A stretch of 36,270 bases of DNA, taken from Armatimonadota bacterium (lineage in GTDB: Bacteria > Bacillota > Desulfotomaculia > Desulfotomaculales > Nap2-2B). Shown piece by piece: positions 1 to 7,241 of this stretch. The notes below the pieces were generated by a model, which saw only the letters and a list, made by a program, of their open reading frames with translations, did not search any database and had not been told where the DNA came from. The position numbers were made by a program, and so were the translations under genes. The stretch's first letter is position 1. Each line of letters opens with the position of its first letter. The DNA lies in the NCBI GenBank assembly GCA_023511535.1, contig JAIMBK010000002.1:65900-102169 (forward strand), in the 5' to 3' direction.

Positions 1-1
1 C

Positions 2-904
2 CATACCCACGGCCTTTTGGGCGGCGGGGGCACCGTCCCCCCGGCGGCGGACATCATCATGGGTTTTAGCGCCAGGCTGAGAAAGATCAACGACTTCATC
101 CAAAACGTCATGGTCCCCGACACATATTTGCTGGCGGAAGCTTATAAAGACTACTACGAAATCGGCAAGCGGGCGCCGGCTCTACTTTCCTACGGCCATT
201 TTCCCCGGGGCGAAAACGACCGCGAGCGCCACTTTCCACCCGGGGCCATGGTGGACGGCCGGCCGGAAAAGCTGGACGCATCCTTAATTAGAGAGCACCT
301 GCGCTTTTCCTGGTACGCCGGCGAATCCGGCCTGCACCCGGCGCGGGGCCGGACCGAGCCCGACCGGGAAAAAGAAGGGGCTTATTCCTGGGTAAAAGCC
401 CCCCGCTACAACGGAAGAGCAATGGAGGGGGGTCCCCTGGCCCGGCTCTGGATCCGGGGTGATTACCGCCGGGGAATTTCCACCATGGACCGCCTGGTCG
501 CCCGCACCCTGGAAACCGAACTGATCGGGAAGTTGATGGAGGAGTGGCTGGGGGAGTTGGAGCCGGGAAAACCCGTCTTTACCCCCTTTAACGTACCCCG
601 GGAGGCGGAGGGGGCCGGCCTCACCGAGGCCATGCGCGGCCCGCTGGGGCACTGGCTGCGCATTGAAAAGGGACGGATCGCCCACTACCAGATCGTCACC
701 CCCACCGCCTGGAATTTTTCGCCCCGGGACGACGTTGGCCGGCCCGGACCGGTGGAGGAGGCCCTGCTCGGCACGCCCGTGGAAAACGAAATGGAACCGG
801 TGGAAGTGGGCCGGGTGGTGCGCGCCTTCGACGTCTGCTCCACCTGCTCCACCCACGTAATCGTCCCGGGCGGACCAGCAAAGGAAATGATTATCCTTCC
901 CTAG
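2..904 (+). CDS. NiFe hydrogenase large subunit, C-terminal part (5' end outside window)
   Basis: The reading frame is open from the first complete codon of the window and has no start of its own, so the gene begins to the left. The C-terminus carries the second nickel-binding motif of NiFe hydrogenase large subunits, D-x-C-x-x-C-x-x-H, here as FDVCSTCSTH, where most group 1 enzymes have Pro after the Asp. The 15 residues after the His fit the extension removed by the maturation endopeptidase once nickel is inserted. The N-terminal RxCGxC motif would lie outside the window. A cytochrome b subunit and an endopeptidase follow on the same strand, so this is probably the catalytic subunit of a membrane-bound uptake or H2-cycling hydrogenase. 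Family: strong. Subgroup: not resolved. Confidence 0.9.
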   Translation, partial: HTHGLLGGGGTVPPAADIIMGFSARLRKINDFIQNVMVPDTYLLAEAYKDYYEIGKRAPALLSYGHFPRGENDRERHFPPGAMVDGRPEKLDASLIREHLRFSWYAGESGLHPARGRTEPDREKEGAYSWVKAPRYNGRAMEGGPLARLWIRGDYRRGISTMDRLVARTLETELIGKLMEEWLGELEPGKPVFTPFNVPREAEGAGLTEAMRGPLGHWLRIEKGRIAHYQIVTPTAWNFSPRDDVGRPGPVEEALLGTPVENEMEPVEVGRVVRAFDVCSTCSTHVIVPGGPAKEMIILP

Positions 905-941
905 CCGGAAATTTTCATCCTTTCCCTGACCTGGCGGTTCT

Positions 942-995
942 GCCCGCCGTTCGTTTGCCGTCCCTCCGATGCTCCTGGCAAATCGAACGGCGGGC
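942..995 (+). other. Long intergenic hairpin between hydrogenase large subunit and cytochrome b genes
   Basis: Bases 942-953 (GCCCGCCGTTCG) pair perfectly with 984-995. After a one-base bulge, 954-959 (TTTGCC) pair with 977-982, leaving a 17-base loop. No T-run follows directly, so this looks like an mRNA-stabilising or attenuating structure inside the operon and not a simple terminator. Confidence 0.6.
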
Positions 996-1049
996 CGCCC
1001 ATTTTCGTTCTCTATGGTCCCAAATTTCTGTTTTTAAAGAGGTGACATT

Positions 1050-1628
1050 GTGAAAATTGAAAAGCCCCGCCATTCCATGATCAACAGACTCCTGCACTGG
1101 ACCTACGCACCGGCCGTGCTGGCGGCAATCGCCAGCGGCTTCTACATTCATAAGCCGTCGCCCTTCTGGGGCTTTAAAAGCATGGATTCCGCCCGCAAAA
1201 CCCATTTTATTTCCACCTACATTCTGGCCTTCTCCTATCTGGCCCGGTTTTACTCCGCCCTTTGGGACAAAAATTACCGGGAACTGCTCCCCAGCCGCCG
1301 AACCCTGGCAGCCTTGCCCGGTTTTGTAAAATACGAGCTTTTTCTGACCAAAAAAAAGCCCGAGTTTCCCAAGTATAACCCCGGCCAAAAATTCTTGATC
1401 ACCTCCCTGGCCATCCTCCTCCCCCTTCTGGGGGTGACCGGCCTGCCCCTTTACGCCGTCGACGCGTGGCAAAAGCAGCCCCCCGCCGTCACCGGCGGCT
1501 TAAACCCCCCGCGAAAAATCCATTACCTGACGGGGGTGGCCACTACAGCATTGATCGCGCCACACATTTATTTTTCCGTAACAGATAGTCTGGCTAAACT
1601 CAAGTCCATCTTTACCGGGTATAAATAG
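1050..1628 (+). CDS. Hydrogenase cytochrome b subunit
   Basis: A 192-residue membrane protein starting at GTG, with the site AGAGGTGAC just upstream. The N-terminus (RHSMINRLLHW) is typical of the diheme cytochrome b family that anchors hydrogenases and formate dehydrogenases. About four hydrophobic segments can be seen (roughly residues 14-32, 55-72, 115-135 and 160-180), with His residues in or near them (H8, H15, H158, H171) that could ligate heme. It would pass electrons from H2 oxidation to the quinone pool. Its position directly after the large subunit supports the HyaC/HupC-like role, although the sequence is divergent and somewhat short. Confidence 0.75.
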   Translation: MKIEKPRHSMINRLLHWTYAPAVLAAIASGFYIHKPSPFWGFKSMDSARKTHFISTYILAFSYLARFYSALWDKNYRELLPSRRTLAALPGFVKYELFLTKKKPEFPKYNPGQKFLITSLAILLPLLGVTGLPLYAVDAWQKQPPAVTGGLNPPRKIHYLTGVATTALIAPHIYFSVTDSLAKLKSIFTGYK

Positions 1629-1758
1629 AGTAATTAAGGGGCTATGATCCAAAAGCGCAAAGGGAAATGCACCGGGATATCAACTCTTCAGTTTGTGCCC
1701 GGGAAGCTTCGTGCCCGCTCTTTAATTCTATATTTCAATCCTGGAAGAAGGCGGTTGA

Positions 1759-2244
1759 ATGTCGCAAATCACGGTACTCGGCCTGGGCAATCCGCTTCTT
1801 AAAGACGACGGCATCGGCCCGCGGGCGGTCCGGGAACTGCAAAAAAAGGGGCTCCCCCCCGGCGTGGCGGCCGTGGAAGCGACGGGATCACTTTTCCAGT
1901 ATTGGGAAGTATTTGCCAGGAGTACGCGCCTGATCGTCGTCGACGCCCTCTGCGGCGGAGGACCCCCGGGGACCGTCTATCTGCTGACCCCCGGGCAGAT
2001 CTCCCGGACCGCTTCCGGGAAAACAGCAGAACTCTTCCGGCACGAGGATGATTTTCTGGATTGCCTGGACTTCCTTGCCTATTTCGGAATCAGGCCGCCG
2101 GTCACCATCGTAGGCGTCGAACCAAAGGAAATCACCTATTCCCTGGCCCTTTCCCCCGAACTTACCAAAAAACTGCCGGCGATCCTGAAAATTATTCGGG
2201 ATCTAATTGATTTTCCCGACGGCATAACCCGGCGAAAAAATTAA
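1759..2244 (+). CDS. Hydrogenase maturation endopeptidase (HybD/HyaD/HycI family)
   Basis: A 161-residue protein of normal family length. It begins with the hallmark GLGNPLLKDDGIG, has VVDAL with Asp62, and has His95 in FRHEDD. These match the three nickel-sensing ligands of E. coli HybD (Glu16, Asp62, His93), with Asp17 at the Glu16 place. The family cleaves the C-terminal extension of the large subunit after nickel insertion. The substrate is probably the protein encoded at the left edge of this window. The site GGAAGAAGG lies just upstream of the ATG. About 130 bases separate it from the cytochrome gene and hold no convincing gene. Confidence 0.88.
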   Translation: MSQITVLGLGNPLLKDDGIGPRAVRELQKKGLPPGVAAVEATGSLFQYWEVFARSTRLIVVDALCGGGPPGTVYLLTPGQISRTASGKTAELFRHEDDFLDCLDFLAYFGIRPPVTIVGVEPKEITYSLALSPELTKKLPAILKIIRDLIDFPDGITRRKN

Positions 2245-2248
2245 TATA

Positions 2249-2257
2249 TGTTATACT
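2249..2257 (+). promoter_or_regulatory. Possible extended -10 promoter for the FBP aldolase/phosphatase gene
   Basis: TG-T-TATACT is an extended -10 (TGnTATAAT-like) element about 105 bases before the ATG of the next gene. No good -35 is seen at 17 bases, as is usual for extended -10 promoters. Confidence 0.35.
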
Positions 2258-2363
2258 AATTAAATCTGGTGGAGAAATTTTTAACGTTCCAGGCAGGAAA
2301 ATACGCCTTAGTTATAGAATGTCATTATAAGCAGCAGAACATTTTCACGGGGGAGGATTTTCC

Positions 2364-3458
2364 ATGGGCAAAAAGATTACCGTTTCTGTAATCAAGGCAG
2401 ACGTCGGCGGCTACGTAGGTCACTCCGGCATGCATCCCGACCTGATCGAAAAGGCAAAAGGCATGCTCGGCGGCAGCCCCCTCCTGATCGATTCCTGCGT
2501 AACTCACGTGGGCGACGACTTAAACCTGATCATGACGCACGAACTGGGCCGGAACAACGGGGAAATTCACCAGCTGGCCTGGGATACCTTTGTGGCCTGT
2601 ACAGAAGTGGCCAAAAAATTAAAACTGTACGGAGCCGGGCAGGATCTGCTGGCCGACGCCTTTTCCGGAAACATCAAGGGACTGGGGCCGGGGGTCGCCG
2701 AGATGGAGTTTGAGGAGCGGAAAAGCGAACCGATTATCGTCTTCATGGCCGATAAAACAGAGCCCGGCGCCTGGAACCTGCCCCTTTACAAAATTTTTGC
2801 CGATCCCTTCAACACCATCGGCCTGGTCATCGACCCCAATATGCACGACGGTTTTCTTTTCGAGGTGCGGGATCTAATCGAAAATAAACGGGTGACCTTT
2901 TCGGCTCCGGAAGAGATTTACGACATGCTGGTTTTCATCGGCGCCCCGGGGCGCTACTGCATCAAGCGCGTCTTTCACAAGCAGTCCGGGGAAATCGCCG
3001 CCGTTTCCAGCACCCAGCGCTTAAACCTGATGGCCGGCCGGTACGTGGGCAAGGACGATCCCGTGCTGATTGTGCGCTGCCAGAGCGGCCTGCCGGCGGT
3101 GGGCGAGGTTTTGGAGCCTTTCGCCCGCCCGCACCTGGTCAGCGGCTGGATGCGCGGCTCCCACAGCGGCCCGCTGATGCCGGTGGGGCTCGCTCAGGCC
3201 ACCCCCACGCGCTTTGACGGCCCGCCGCGGGTGGTGGCGCTGGGCTTCCAGCTGGCCGAAGGAAAACTTGTCGGTCCGCAGGACTTCTTCGCCGACCCGG
3301 CCTTCGACCAGGCCCGCCAGCTGGCTAACGAAATAGCCAGCTATATGCGCAGCCTGGGGCCTTTCGAGCCGCACCGCCTGCACCTGGACGAAATGGAATA
3401 CACCACCATGCCCCAGGTCAGCAAGAAGCTGAAGGACCGCTTTGAAAAACTGCGCTAA
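2364..3458 (+). CDS. fbp: Fructose-1,6-bisphosphate aldolase/phosphatase (bifunctional, archaeal type)
   Basis: A 364-residue protein that matches the class V FBPase / FBP aldolase-phosphatase family from its first residues (TVSVIKADVGGYVGH). The metal-rich motifs DDLNLIMTH and ADKTEPGAWN are present. The segment LNLMAGRYVGKDDP supplies Tyr227 and the Schiff-base Lys230, and EYTTMP supplies Tyr346. These line up, two residues offset, with Tyr229, Lys232 and Tyr348 of the Thermoproteus enzyme. The enzyme makes fructose 6-phosphate directly from triose phosphates and marks a gluconeogenic, often thermophilic, lifestyle. GGGGGAGG precedes the ATG by 7 bases. The gene is monocistronic, with a terminator behind it. 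Confidence 0.95.
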   Translation: MGKKITVSVIKADVGGYVGHSGMHPDLIEKAKGMLGGSPLLIDSCVTHVGDDLNLIMTHELGRNNGEIHQLAWDTFVACTEVAKKLKLYGAGQDLLADAFSGNIKGLGPGVAEMEFEERKSEPIIVFMADKTEPGAWNLPLYKIFADPFNTIGLVIDPNMHDGFLFEVRDLIENKRVTFSAPEEIYDMLVFIGAPGRYCIKRVFHKQSGEIAAVSSTQRLNLMAGRYVGKDDPVLIVRCQSGLPAVGEVLEPFARPHLVSGWMRGSHSGPLMPVGLAQATPTRFDGPPRVVALGFQLAEGKLVGPQDFFADPAFDQARQLANEIASYMRSLGPFEPHRLHLDEMEYTTMPQVSKKLKDRFEKLR

Positions 3459-3483
3459 AACTTATCGTTAACCAAAAACAATA

Positions 3484-3570
3484 AGCCTGCCGGGAATAAC
3501 GGGTTCCAAAAACCTTTCCGTTCCCTTGCCATCGGGTCAATGACTGCCGGCAGGCTGCTTTTTATTTAGG
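3484..3570. terminator. Large-loop bidirectional terminator after the FBP aldolase/phosphatase
   Basis: AGCCTGCCGG (3484-3493) pairs perfectly with 3547-3556 and is followed by GCTTTTTATTT. On the other strand the same stem is followed by TTATTGTTTTT, so it can serve both the + gene and the convergent - genes. The loop is about 53 bases and can form an inner GGAA/TTCC plus ACGG/CCGT stem, which is unusually elaborate. Confidence 0.65.
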
Positions 3571-3583
3571 ATTAAAAAGGTAA

Positions 3584-3784
3584 CTATAAATTTATTGCCA
3601 ATGGTTTTTGGGTTCTTAAGGCACTTATTTTCAAGATAGAAAAACCGATTACATTACCTTCTTTGTCAACCTTTTCCATAACTGCATCATTTTTTGTTTT
3701 TCGAAAGTAACCTTCTTTTCTTTCGAAGAGAACCTCCAAAAAATCACCTTCCGGGTCGTACCATATACTTATTCTTTTCCCCAT
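3584..3784 (-). CDS. DUF2283 family small protein
   Basis: A 66-residue protein with the DUF2283 pattern: an early YDPEGDFLEV strand, an acidic middle (DAVMEKVDKEGNVIGFSIL) and a short end. The start is an ATG behind AGAGGTGAT at good distance. It overlaps the preceding gene by 16 bases. DUF2283 genes commonly sit next to small RelE/RNase-like or DUF4258 proteins and are suspected antitoxins or partners of them. That pairing occurs here, with the putative toxin transcribed first. The antitoxin role is an inference. Confidence 0.75.
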   Translation of the reverse strand: MGKRISIWYDPEGDFLEVLFERKEGYFRKTKNDAVMEKVDKEGNVIGFSILKISALRTQKPLAINL

Positions 3785-4098
3785 ATTAAATCACCTCTCT
3801 TTATCTGATCCGTAAAGTAGGCGGTGATAATGAAACAATCTTGAGCCAGCACTTTGACCACAACACATAAATATTTTTCCGTAACAGGGGTTGATTGATA
3901 TTTCCGATAGAATAATTGCACTGCTTGATCGGTCCTTGAGCGCTTAACAGCGGATGGCCGAAAAAGTGTTTCCCGAATTTTGTCGATCTGTCCGGACATT
4001 TCGGGATGATCATTCTCAAGGTGTGCCTGGCGCTCAATTGTGAGCCGAATTTTTCTCCCGTAAATGTCTTCAAAAAACTGCTGCATTTTCTTAATCAT
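3769..4098 (-). CDS. PBECR-type putative RNase/toxin domain protein
   Basis: A 109-residue protein with the layout of the phage barnase-EndoU-colicin-RelE-like (PBECR2-type) domains: an N-terminal RKIRLTIERQAHLENDHPEM segment, a central IRETLFRPSAV, then YRKY, a YLCVVVKVL strand and the terminal ITAYFTD. It overlaps the DUF2283 gene downstream and starts 3 bases after the stop of the upstream gene, with no clear ribosome site, so it may be translated by coupling. The family is thought to act on RNA. No active site is proven here. The assignment is from motif order only. Confidence 0.6.
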   Translation of the reverse strand: MIKKMQQFFEDIYGRKIRLTIERQAHLENDHPEMSGQIDKIRETLFRPSAVKRSRTDQAVQLFYRKYQSTPVTEKYLCVVVKVLAQDCFIITAYFTDQIKRGDLIWGKE

Positions 4099-4101
4099 CT
4101 A

Positions 4102-4647
4102 CTATTTATTCTGCGGGGACTTTTGTTCCATTCGGTCGAAATAAATATTCTTACTGTAAGCTGAAACGGGAATGCCGACGACCACTTCCCCCTCGATCAA
4201 GCCCATTTTCCGGGCCACCGTCCCCACCCGGTACATGATCCGGCTGTCGGCGCACAACAGGCTGGCCGTTCTGGCCGCCGACCCCAGGGCAACTCCCAGG
4301 TCGATCAGGCGCCAGGCGCAAAGCGGCCCCGGAAACTCCGGACCGGGGCGGCTCTGCAAATCGGCGCAGCGGGCGTTTCCGCAGGCACCGCAATTCAGCC
4401 CCAGCGTTTTATTCTCTTTCAAAGACACCAGCAAGACGGCTCCGGAACGGCGCACGTTTTCGGCGTCCCGGTCGAAATTGGCTTTTTGCGTATCCCGGCC
4501 GAAACGGATCATCTCGTCGGCAAGCCGCCCCAGGAGATCGCCGGAAATCACCCTGGTGGCGATGCAGTCGTGACCCAGGCCCTTGGGCGCGGTCTGCGCG
4601 GCCAGGGCCATCAACTCCGCAACCAGCGCCAGTACATTTTCCTGCAA
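4102..4647 (-). CDS. DUF2148 (ferredoxin-domain) protein
   Basis: A protein of about 181 residues with the DUF2148 pattern. The Cys cluster LNCGACGNARCADL could hold an iron-sulfur site, followed by GPLCAWRLIDLGVALGSAA and an end containing VVVGIPVSAYSKNIYFDR. The family is of unknown function and occurs widely in anaerobes. I place the start at the TTG behind GGGGGATGAG. The longer reading to a TTG at 4680 would begin inside a perfect palindrome and has no ribosome site. The next gene downstream (PBECR-type) follows within 3 bases. Confidence 0.75.
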   Translation of the reverse strand: MQENVLALVAELMALAAQTAPKGLGHDCIATRVISGDLLGRLADEMIRFGRDTQKANFDRDAENVRRSGAVLLVSLKENKTLGLNCGACGNARCADLQSRPGPEFPGPLCAWRLIDLGVALGSAARTASLLCADSRIMYRVGTVARKMGLIEGEVVVGIPVSAYSKNIYFDRMEQKSPQNK

Positions 4648-4678
4648 TTGCTCATCCCCCCACCGAAAGCTTTGGTCC

Positions 4679-4711
4679 AAATAAGTTAAGTGCCAGGCAC
4701 TTAACTTATTT
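4679..4711. repeat. Near-perfect 33-base palindrome
   Basis: AAATAAGTTAAGTGCC (4679-4694) is the exact reverse complement of 4696-4711 around a single central A. It lies between two same-strand genes (fapA stop and DUF2148 start). There is no strong T-run. It could be an intergenic repeat of the AAGTGCC-GGCACTT type, a binding site or a weak terminator. Confidence 0.8.
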
Positions 4712-4724
4712 TAGAGCGCCTTTT

Positions 4725-6269
4725 CTATATAATATCCAGTTCCCCTTCTTTATTCAAGCGGGCCTTAAAGGAACCCATCTGCTGGCTCAAAACAAGCCGG
4801 CGCTGTCCGACCTGGATGATCGCTCCCGGAAAGGCCTTTCCTGCTTTGATGGCACTCCGGGGCCCCACCCGCACCACCGGGGGCGCTCCCAGGTTGCTGC
4901 CCAGTTCCTGAATCTCGGCGTTCCCCTCACAAAAAATCTCCCCGCCCTTAAAAGAACCCTTGATGACGACGTTGCCGCCGGCGTTAATCACCGTGCCAAT
5001 ACAACCCTGACTGAGCACGTGGACGTTCCCGGAACTCTGGATGTTCGACATGATCGCCGAATGAATGCGGACGTCGGCCCGGCCGGCTTCTTCCTGCCGG
5101 AGAATTTCCATGGCGTTCGAAACGTTGACCAGCAGTTCGTTAAAACTGTTGACAGTTAAAGGGTGTAGTCCGGTCAGGCAGGGTAGAGATTTAGCCAGTC
5201 TGACGATTTCCTCCGGCAGGTTTTGATTGCGCAGGGAGGCGATTTGCCTGACTGTGTTCTTCACCAAAGAACGAATCTCTTTAAATCTTGTATCCAGCAG
5301 GGCAATCACCACGCGGCTGAAATCCGCATCGCGGAGCTCGAAATCTTTTCTTTCTTTGATTTGGGCCAGGGCGTTATCCAGCAGTTCCAGGTTTGCCCTC
5401 AAATCCTGGAGCAGGAAGGCGATTTTTCTCGCCCCCGGAAAGTGGCGCCCTGCCTTCAGGCGGCTGTTCGTCACTCCGCGGTGAACAATCAGCTTCCCGC
5501 CGCTGCTCACCGACGCCCTGGTAACCATACCCATTATTTCGACGCTGCCCGAAGCCCACACCTCCATCGCTTCCCGCACGTCCCCGAGAATTTTTACGTC
5601 CCCCTTAAACCGGATATTTCCGCTTTTAATTGAAACGTCGTCCTTGTGGATGAGCAGGGGCTCCACGTTTACCGTGCAGGCAGCCGCCGTTTCTTTCGCC
5701 CACGGGCGGCCGTTCACCAGCGCTACCGCCTGCGTGCCTTCCTCCCGGACCTCCACCCCTTTTCCCGCCCGCAATTCCACCAGTTTCGGCGCGGGGGGAG
5801 GAATGTCCTCGCCCGTCACGCCTTTTCCTGCCGTGCCCGGACGGGCGGGGTGCTTAACCGCCAGAACGGCGCCCGCCTCCACCGAAACAATGGTGCTCGT
5901 TTCCCGGAAATCTATTTTTTCAGCTGCGGGTTTTTCGCCCGGTTCCGCCACGTTCACAAAAAGCAATTCCACAAATTCGTCCTTGCCCGGCTGCGGAGGC
6001 AGACCCTCTGCAATCAAAACGGGATCTTCCTGGGGGCTTGCCGAAAAAGACTCGATCACTTCGTGCTTCAGGCCGTAAACGACTCCAGCCGCCTCCAGCG
6101 CCCGGTAAATTTCCTCCCGGGCAACGGTTGCCGTGAATTGGGGCACAGAAATGTAAGCTGCCAGCTTATCTTTAGCGATGGTCACTTCGAAAGCTGTTTC
6201 TTTTGGGTCATTCACCTGTCCCCACCCCTTTATACTTAATTTCGTCGAATTTATGCAAAATTTAACCAT
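4725..6269 (-). CDS. FapA (DUF342) family polymer-like protein
   Basis: A 514-residue protein that matches the FapA/DUF342 family. It has an N-terminal region ending in EVTIAKDKLAAYISV, the signature VLAVKHPARPGTAGKGVTGEDI near residues 130-155, and a right-handed beta-helix-like run of GDVRE / GSVEIMG / GGKLIVHRG repeats. A charged, probably coiled, stretch follows near residues 280-360, and a second helix part (NVHVLSQGCIGTVINAGGNVVIKG) near residues 410-460. The role is unclear; a link to envelope, flagellar or sporulation functions is only conjecture. Start: ATG behind AGGAGAAGG. It diverges from the small zinc-ribbon gene. Confidence 0.85.
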   Translation of the reverse strand: MVKFCINSTKLSIKGWGQVNDPKETAFEVTIAKDKLAAYISVPQFTATVAREEIYRALEAAGVVYGLKHEVIESFSASPQEDPVLIAEGLPPQPGKDEFVELLFVNVAEPGEKPAAEKIDFRETSTIVSVEAGAVLAVKHPARPGTAGKGVTGEDIPPPAPKLVELRAGKGVEVREEGTQAVALVNGRPWAKETAAACTVNVEPLLIHKDDVSIKSGNIRFKGDVKILGDVREAMEVWASGSVEIMGMVTRASVSSGGKLIVHRGVTNSRLKAGRHFPGARKIAFLLQDLRANLELLDNALAQIKERKDFELRDADFSRVVIALLDTRFKEIRSLVKNTVRQIASLRNQNLPEEIVRLAKSLPCLTGLHPLTVNSFNELLVNVSNAMEILRQEEAGRADVRIHSAIMSNIQSSGNVHVLSQGCIGTVINAGGNVVIKGSFKGGEIFCEGNAEIQELGSNLGAPPVVRVGPRSAIKAGKAFPGAIIQVGQRRLVLSQQMGSFKARLNKEGELDII

Positions 6270-6293
6270 ATCCTTCTCCTGTAAAGACTAATT

Positions 6294-6310
6294 TTCCTGC
6301 CCGCCAGGAA
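6294..6310. promoter_or_regulatory. Short palindrome in a divergent intergenic region
   Basis: TTCCTG-N5-CAGGAA lies between the divergent fapA-like and zinc-ribbon genes, where an operator could control either. There is no further support. Confidence 0.25.
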
Positions 6311-6367
6311 GGAATTTACCCCTCTCGTGTCTAATAAGTTTATAAAAAAGATGGGAGGCCGTCAAAA

Positions 6368-6706
6368 ATGGACCGTGCGGGAGAGGTTAAAACGACTGGT
6401 TTTGAATTAATGTTAATTTTAGTCCGGATCTTGATCTTTAGCGGAGTCGTTGTGTTGATTTCGGGGCTGGGTCTGCTGCTCCAGCTGCCTGCCGGAATTG
6501 CGGGAGGGTTGGCCGGGCTGGCCGGTTTCGCGCTTTTAATGTGGCTGCCCCTTTTTGAGGTCGACACCGTCACCTGCCCGCACTGCGGCAACAGCACGCG
6601 GGTCGTGGAAAATTTCGGCACTTACCAGTGTCCTTTTTGCGGCCGGCAATTTACGATTCAAAAGAAATACAAAAAGCCGCGCCTATCCAACCAGAGCCTT
6701 TATTAA
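6368..6706 (+). CDS. Small membrane protein with C-terminal zinc ribbon
   Basis: A 112-residue protein. Residues 14-62 form two hydrophobic segments separated by a Gly-rich turn (LILVRILIFSGVVVLISGLG, then GIAGGLAGLAGFALLMW). Residues 69-94 hold two CxxC pairs (CPHCGNSTRVVENFGTYQCPFCG), a typical zinc ribbon. I do not recognise a named family. GGGAGG precedes the ATG. The gene appears to stand alone, with a terminator about 110 bases behind it. Confidence 0.65.
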   Translation: MDRAGEVKTTGFELMLILVRILIFSGVVVLISGLGLLLQLPAGIAGGLAGLAGFALLMWLPLFEVDTVTCPHCGNSTRVVENFGTYQCPFCGRQFTIQKKYKKPRLSNQSLY

Positions 6707-6810
6707 GCCTGCCTGCCGCCGCCGGCCGCATCACCCGGCGGCCAATCAGGCCGCGGCTGCCGGCCGGGCGGGAGGCTGCCGCCGGGTTGGCATTCAACCG
6801 GCCAAAAAGG

Positions 6811-6836
6811 AAAGGGGTCAAAAGACCCTTTTTTCT
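6811..6836 (+). terminator. Rho-independent terminator
   Basis: GGGTC-(4-base loop)-GACCC, extended by A-T and G-T pairs, then TTTTTTCTTTCT. It ends transcription of the zinc-ribbon gene before the feo operon. Confidence 0.75.
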
Positions 6837-6959
6837 TTCTCCCGGCCACTTTTATCCGCTCCTTTGATCCGCCCGCCATAAACCTCACCGGATATTTCCA
6901 CGCCTTTTTTTGTAACGTTCCCTTCCCCCCAATCATAATTTAACTATGTAGCCGCAGGA

Positions 6960-6979
6960 AACATTGTTAGCCGCGGCTA
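6960..6979. promoter_or_regulatory. Candidate metalloregulator operator upstream of feoA
   Basis: AACATTGTT (6960-6968) and the perfect palindrome TAGCCGCGGCTA (6968-6979) abut 30-48 bases before the feoA start. The 9-mer AACATTGTT recurs upstream of the MntR-type regulator gene (9266-9274). A shared operator is inferred. Confidence 0.4.
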
Positions 6980-7007
6980 TTTTAAAAAATCCGCGGGGGG
7001 CGAAAAA

Positions 7008-7241
7008 ATGCCGCTAACCCTTGAAAAGGCAGCCCGGGGCAGGCAATACCTGATCAAAGAAATTCAGGGGGGCGGCCCTGTTTTGCGCGTCCTCGACCTC
7101 GGCCTGGTCCCCGGCACGGCCATTGAATTCATCCGCTGCGCCCCTTTCGGGGATCCCGGGCAGTATAAAGTAAGGGGTTTTTATCTTTCCCTGCGCAAGG
7201 AAGAGGCCCGGCACATTCTGGTGGAGGCGGCCGGGCCATGA
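7008..7241 (+). CDS. feoA: FeoA, ferrous iron transport accessory protein
   Basis: A 77-residue SH3-like protein of standard FeoA length. The family core is clear: GGGPVLRVLDLGLVPGTAIEFIRCAPFGDPGQYKVRGFYLSLRKEEARHILV. It is cytosolic and supports the FeoB iron channel. The ATG follows a run of G's (GGGGGGC). Its stop overlaps the feoB start (ATGA), so the two are translationally coupled. Confidence 0.93.
   Translation: MPLTLEKAARGRQYLIKEIQGGGPVLRVLDLGLVPGTAIEFIRCAPFGDPGQYKVRGFYLSLRKEEARHILVEAAGP

Larger units (their letters stand above)
6707..7007. other. Intergenic region before feoAB
   Basis: No gene is seen. It holds a very G+C-rich stretch with several GCCGG repeats (6715-6805), the terminator at 6811-6836, and an A+T-richer 100 bases before feoA that contain two adjoining palindromes. 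Confidence 0.6.

Noticed and set aside
1667-1933. 88-residue + frame between cytochrome b and endopeptidase genes
   Set aside because: It has no family resemblance and overlaps the endopeptidase gene, which has a good start and motifs.
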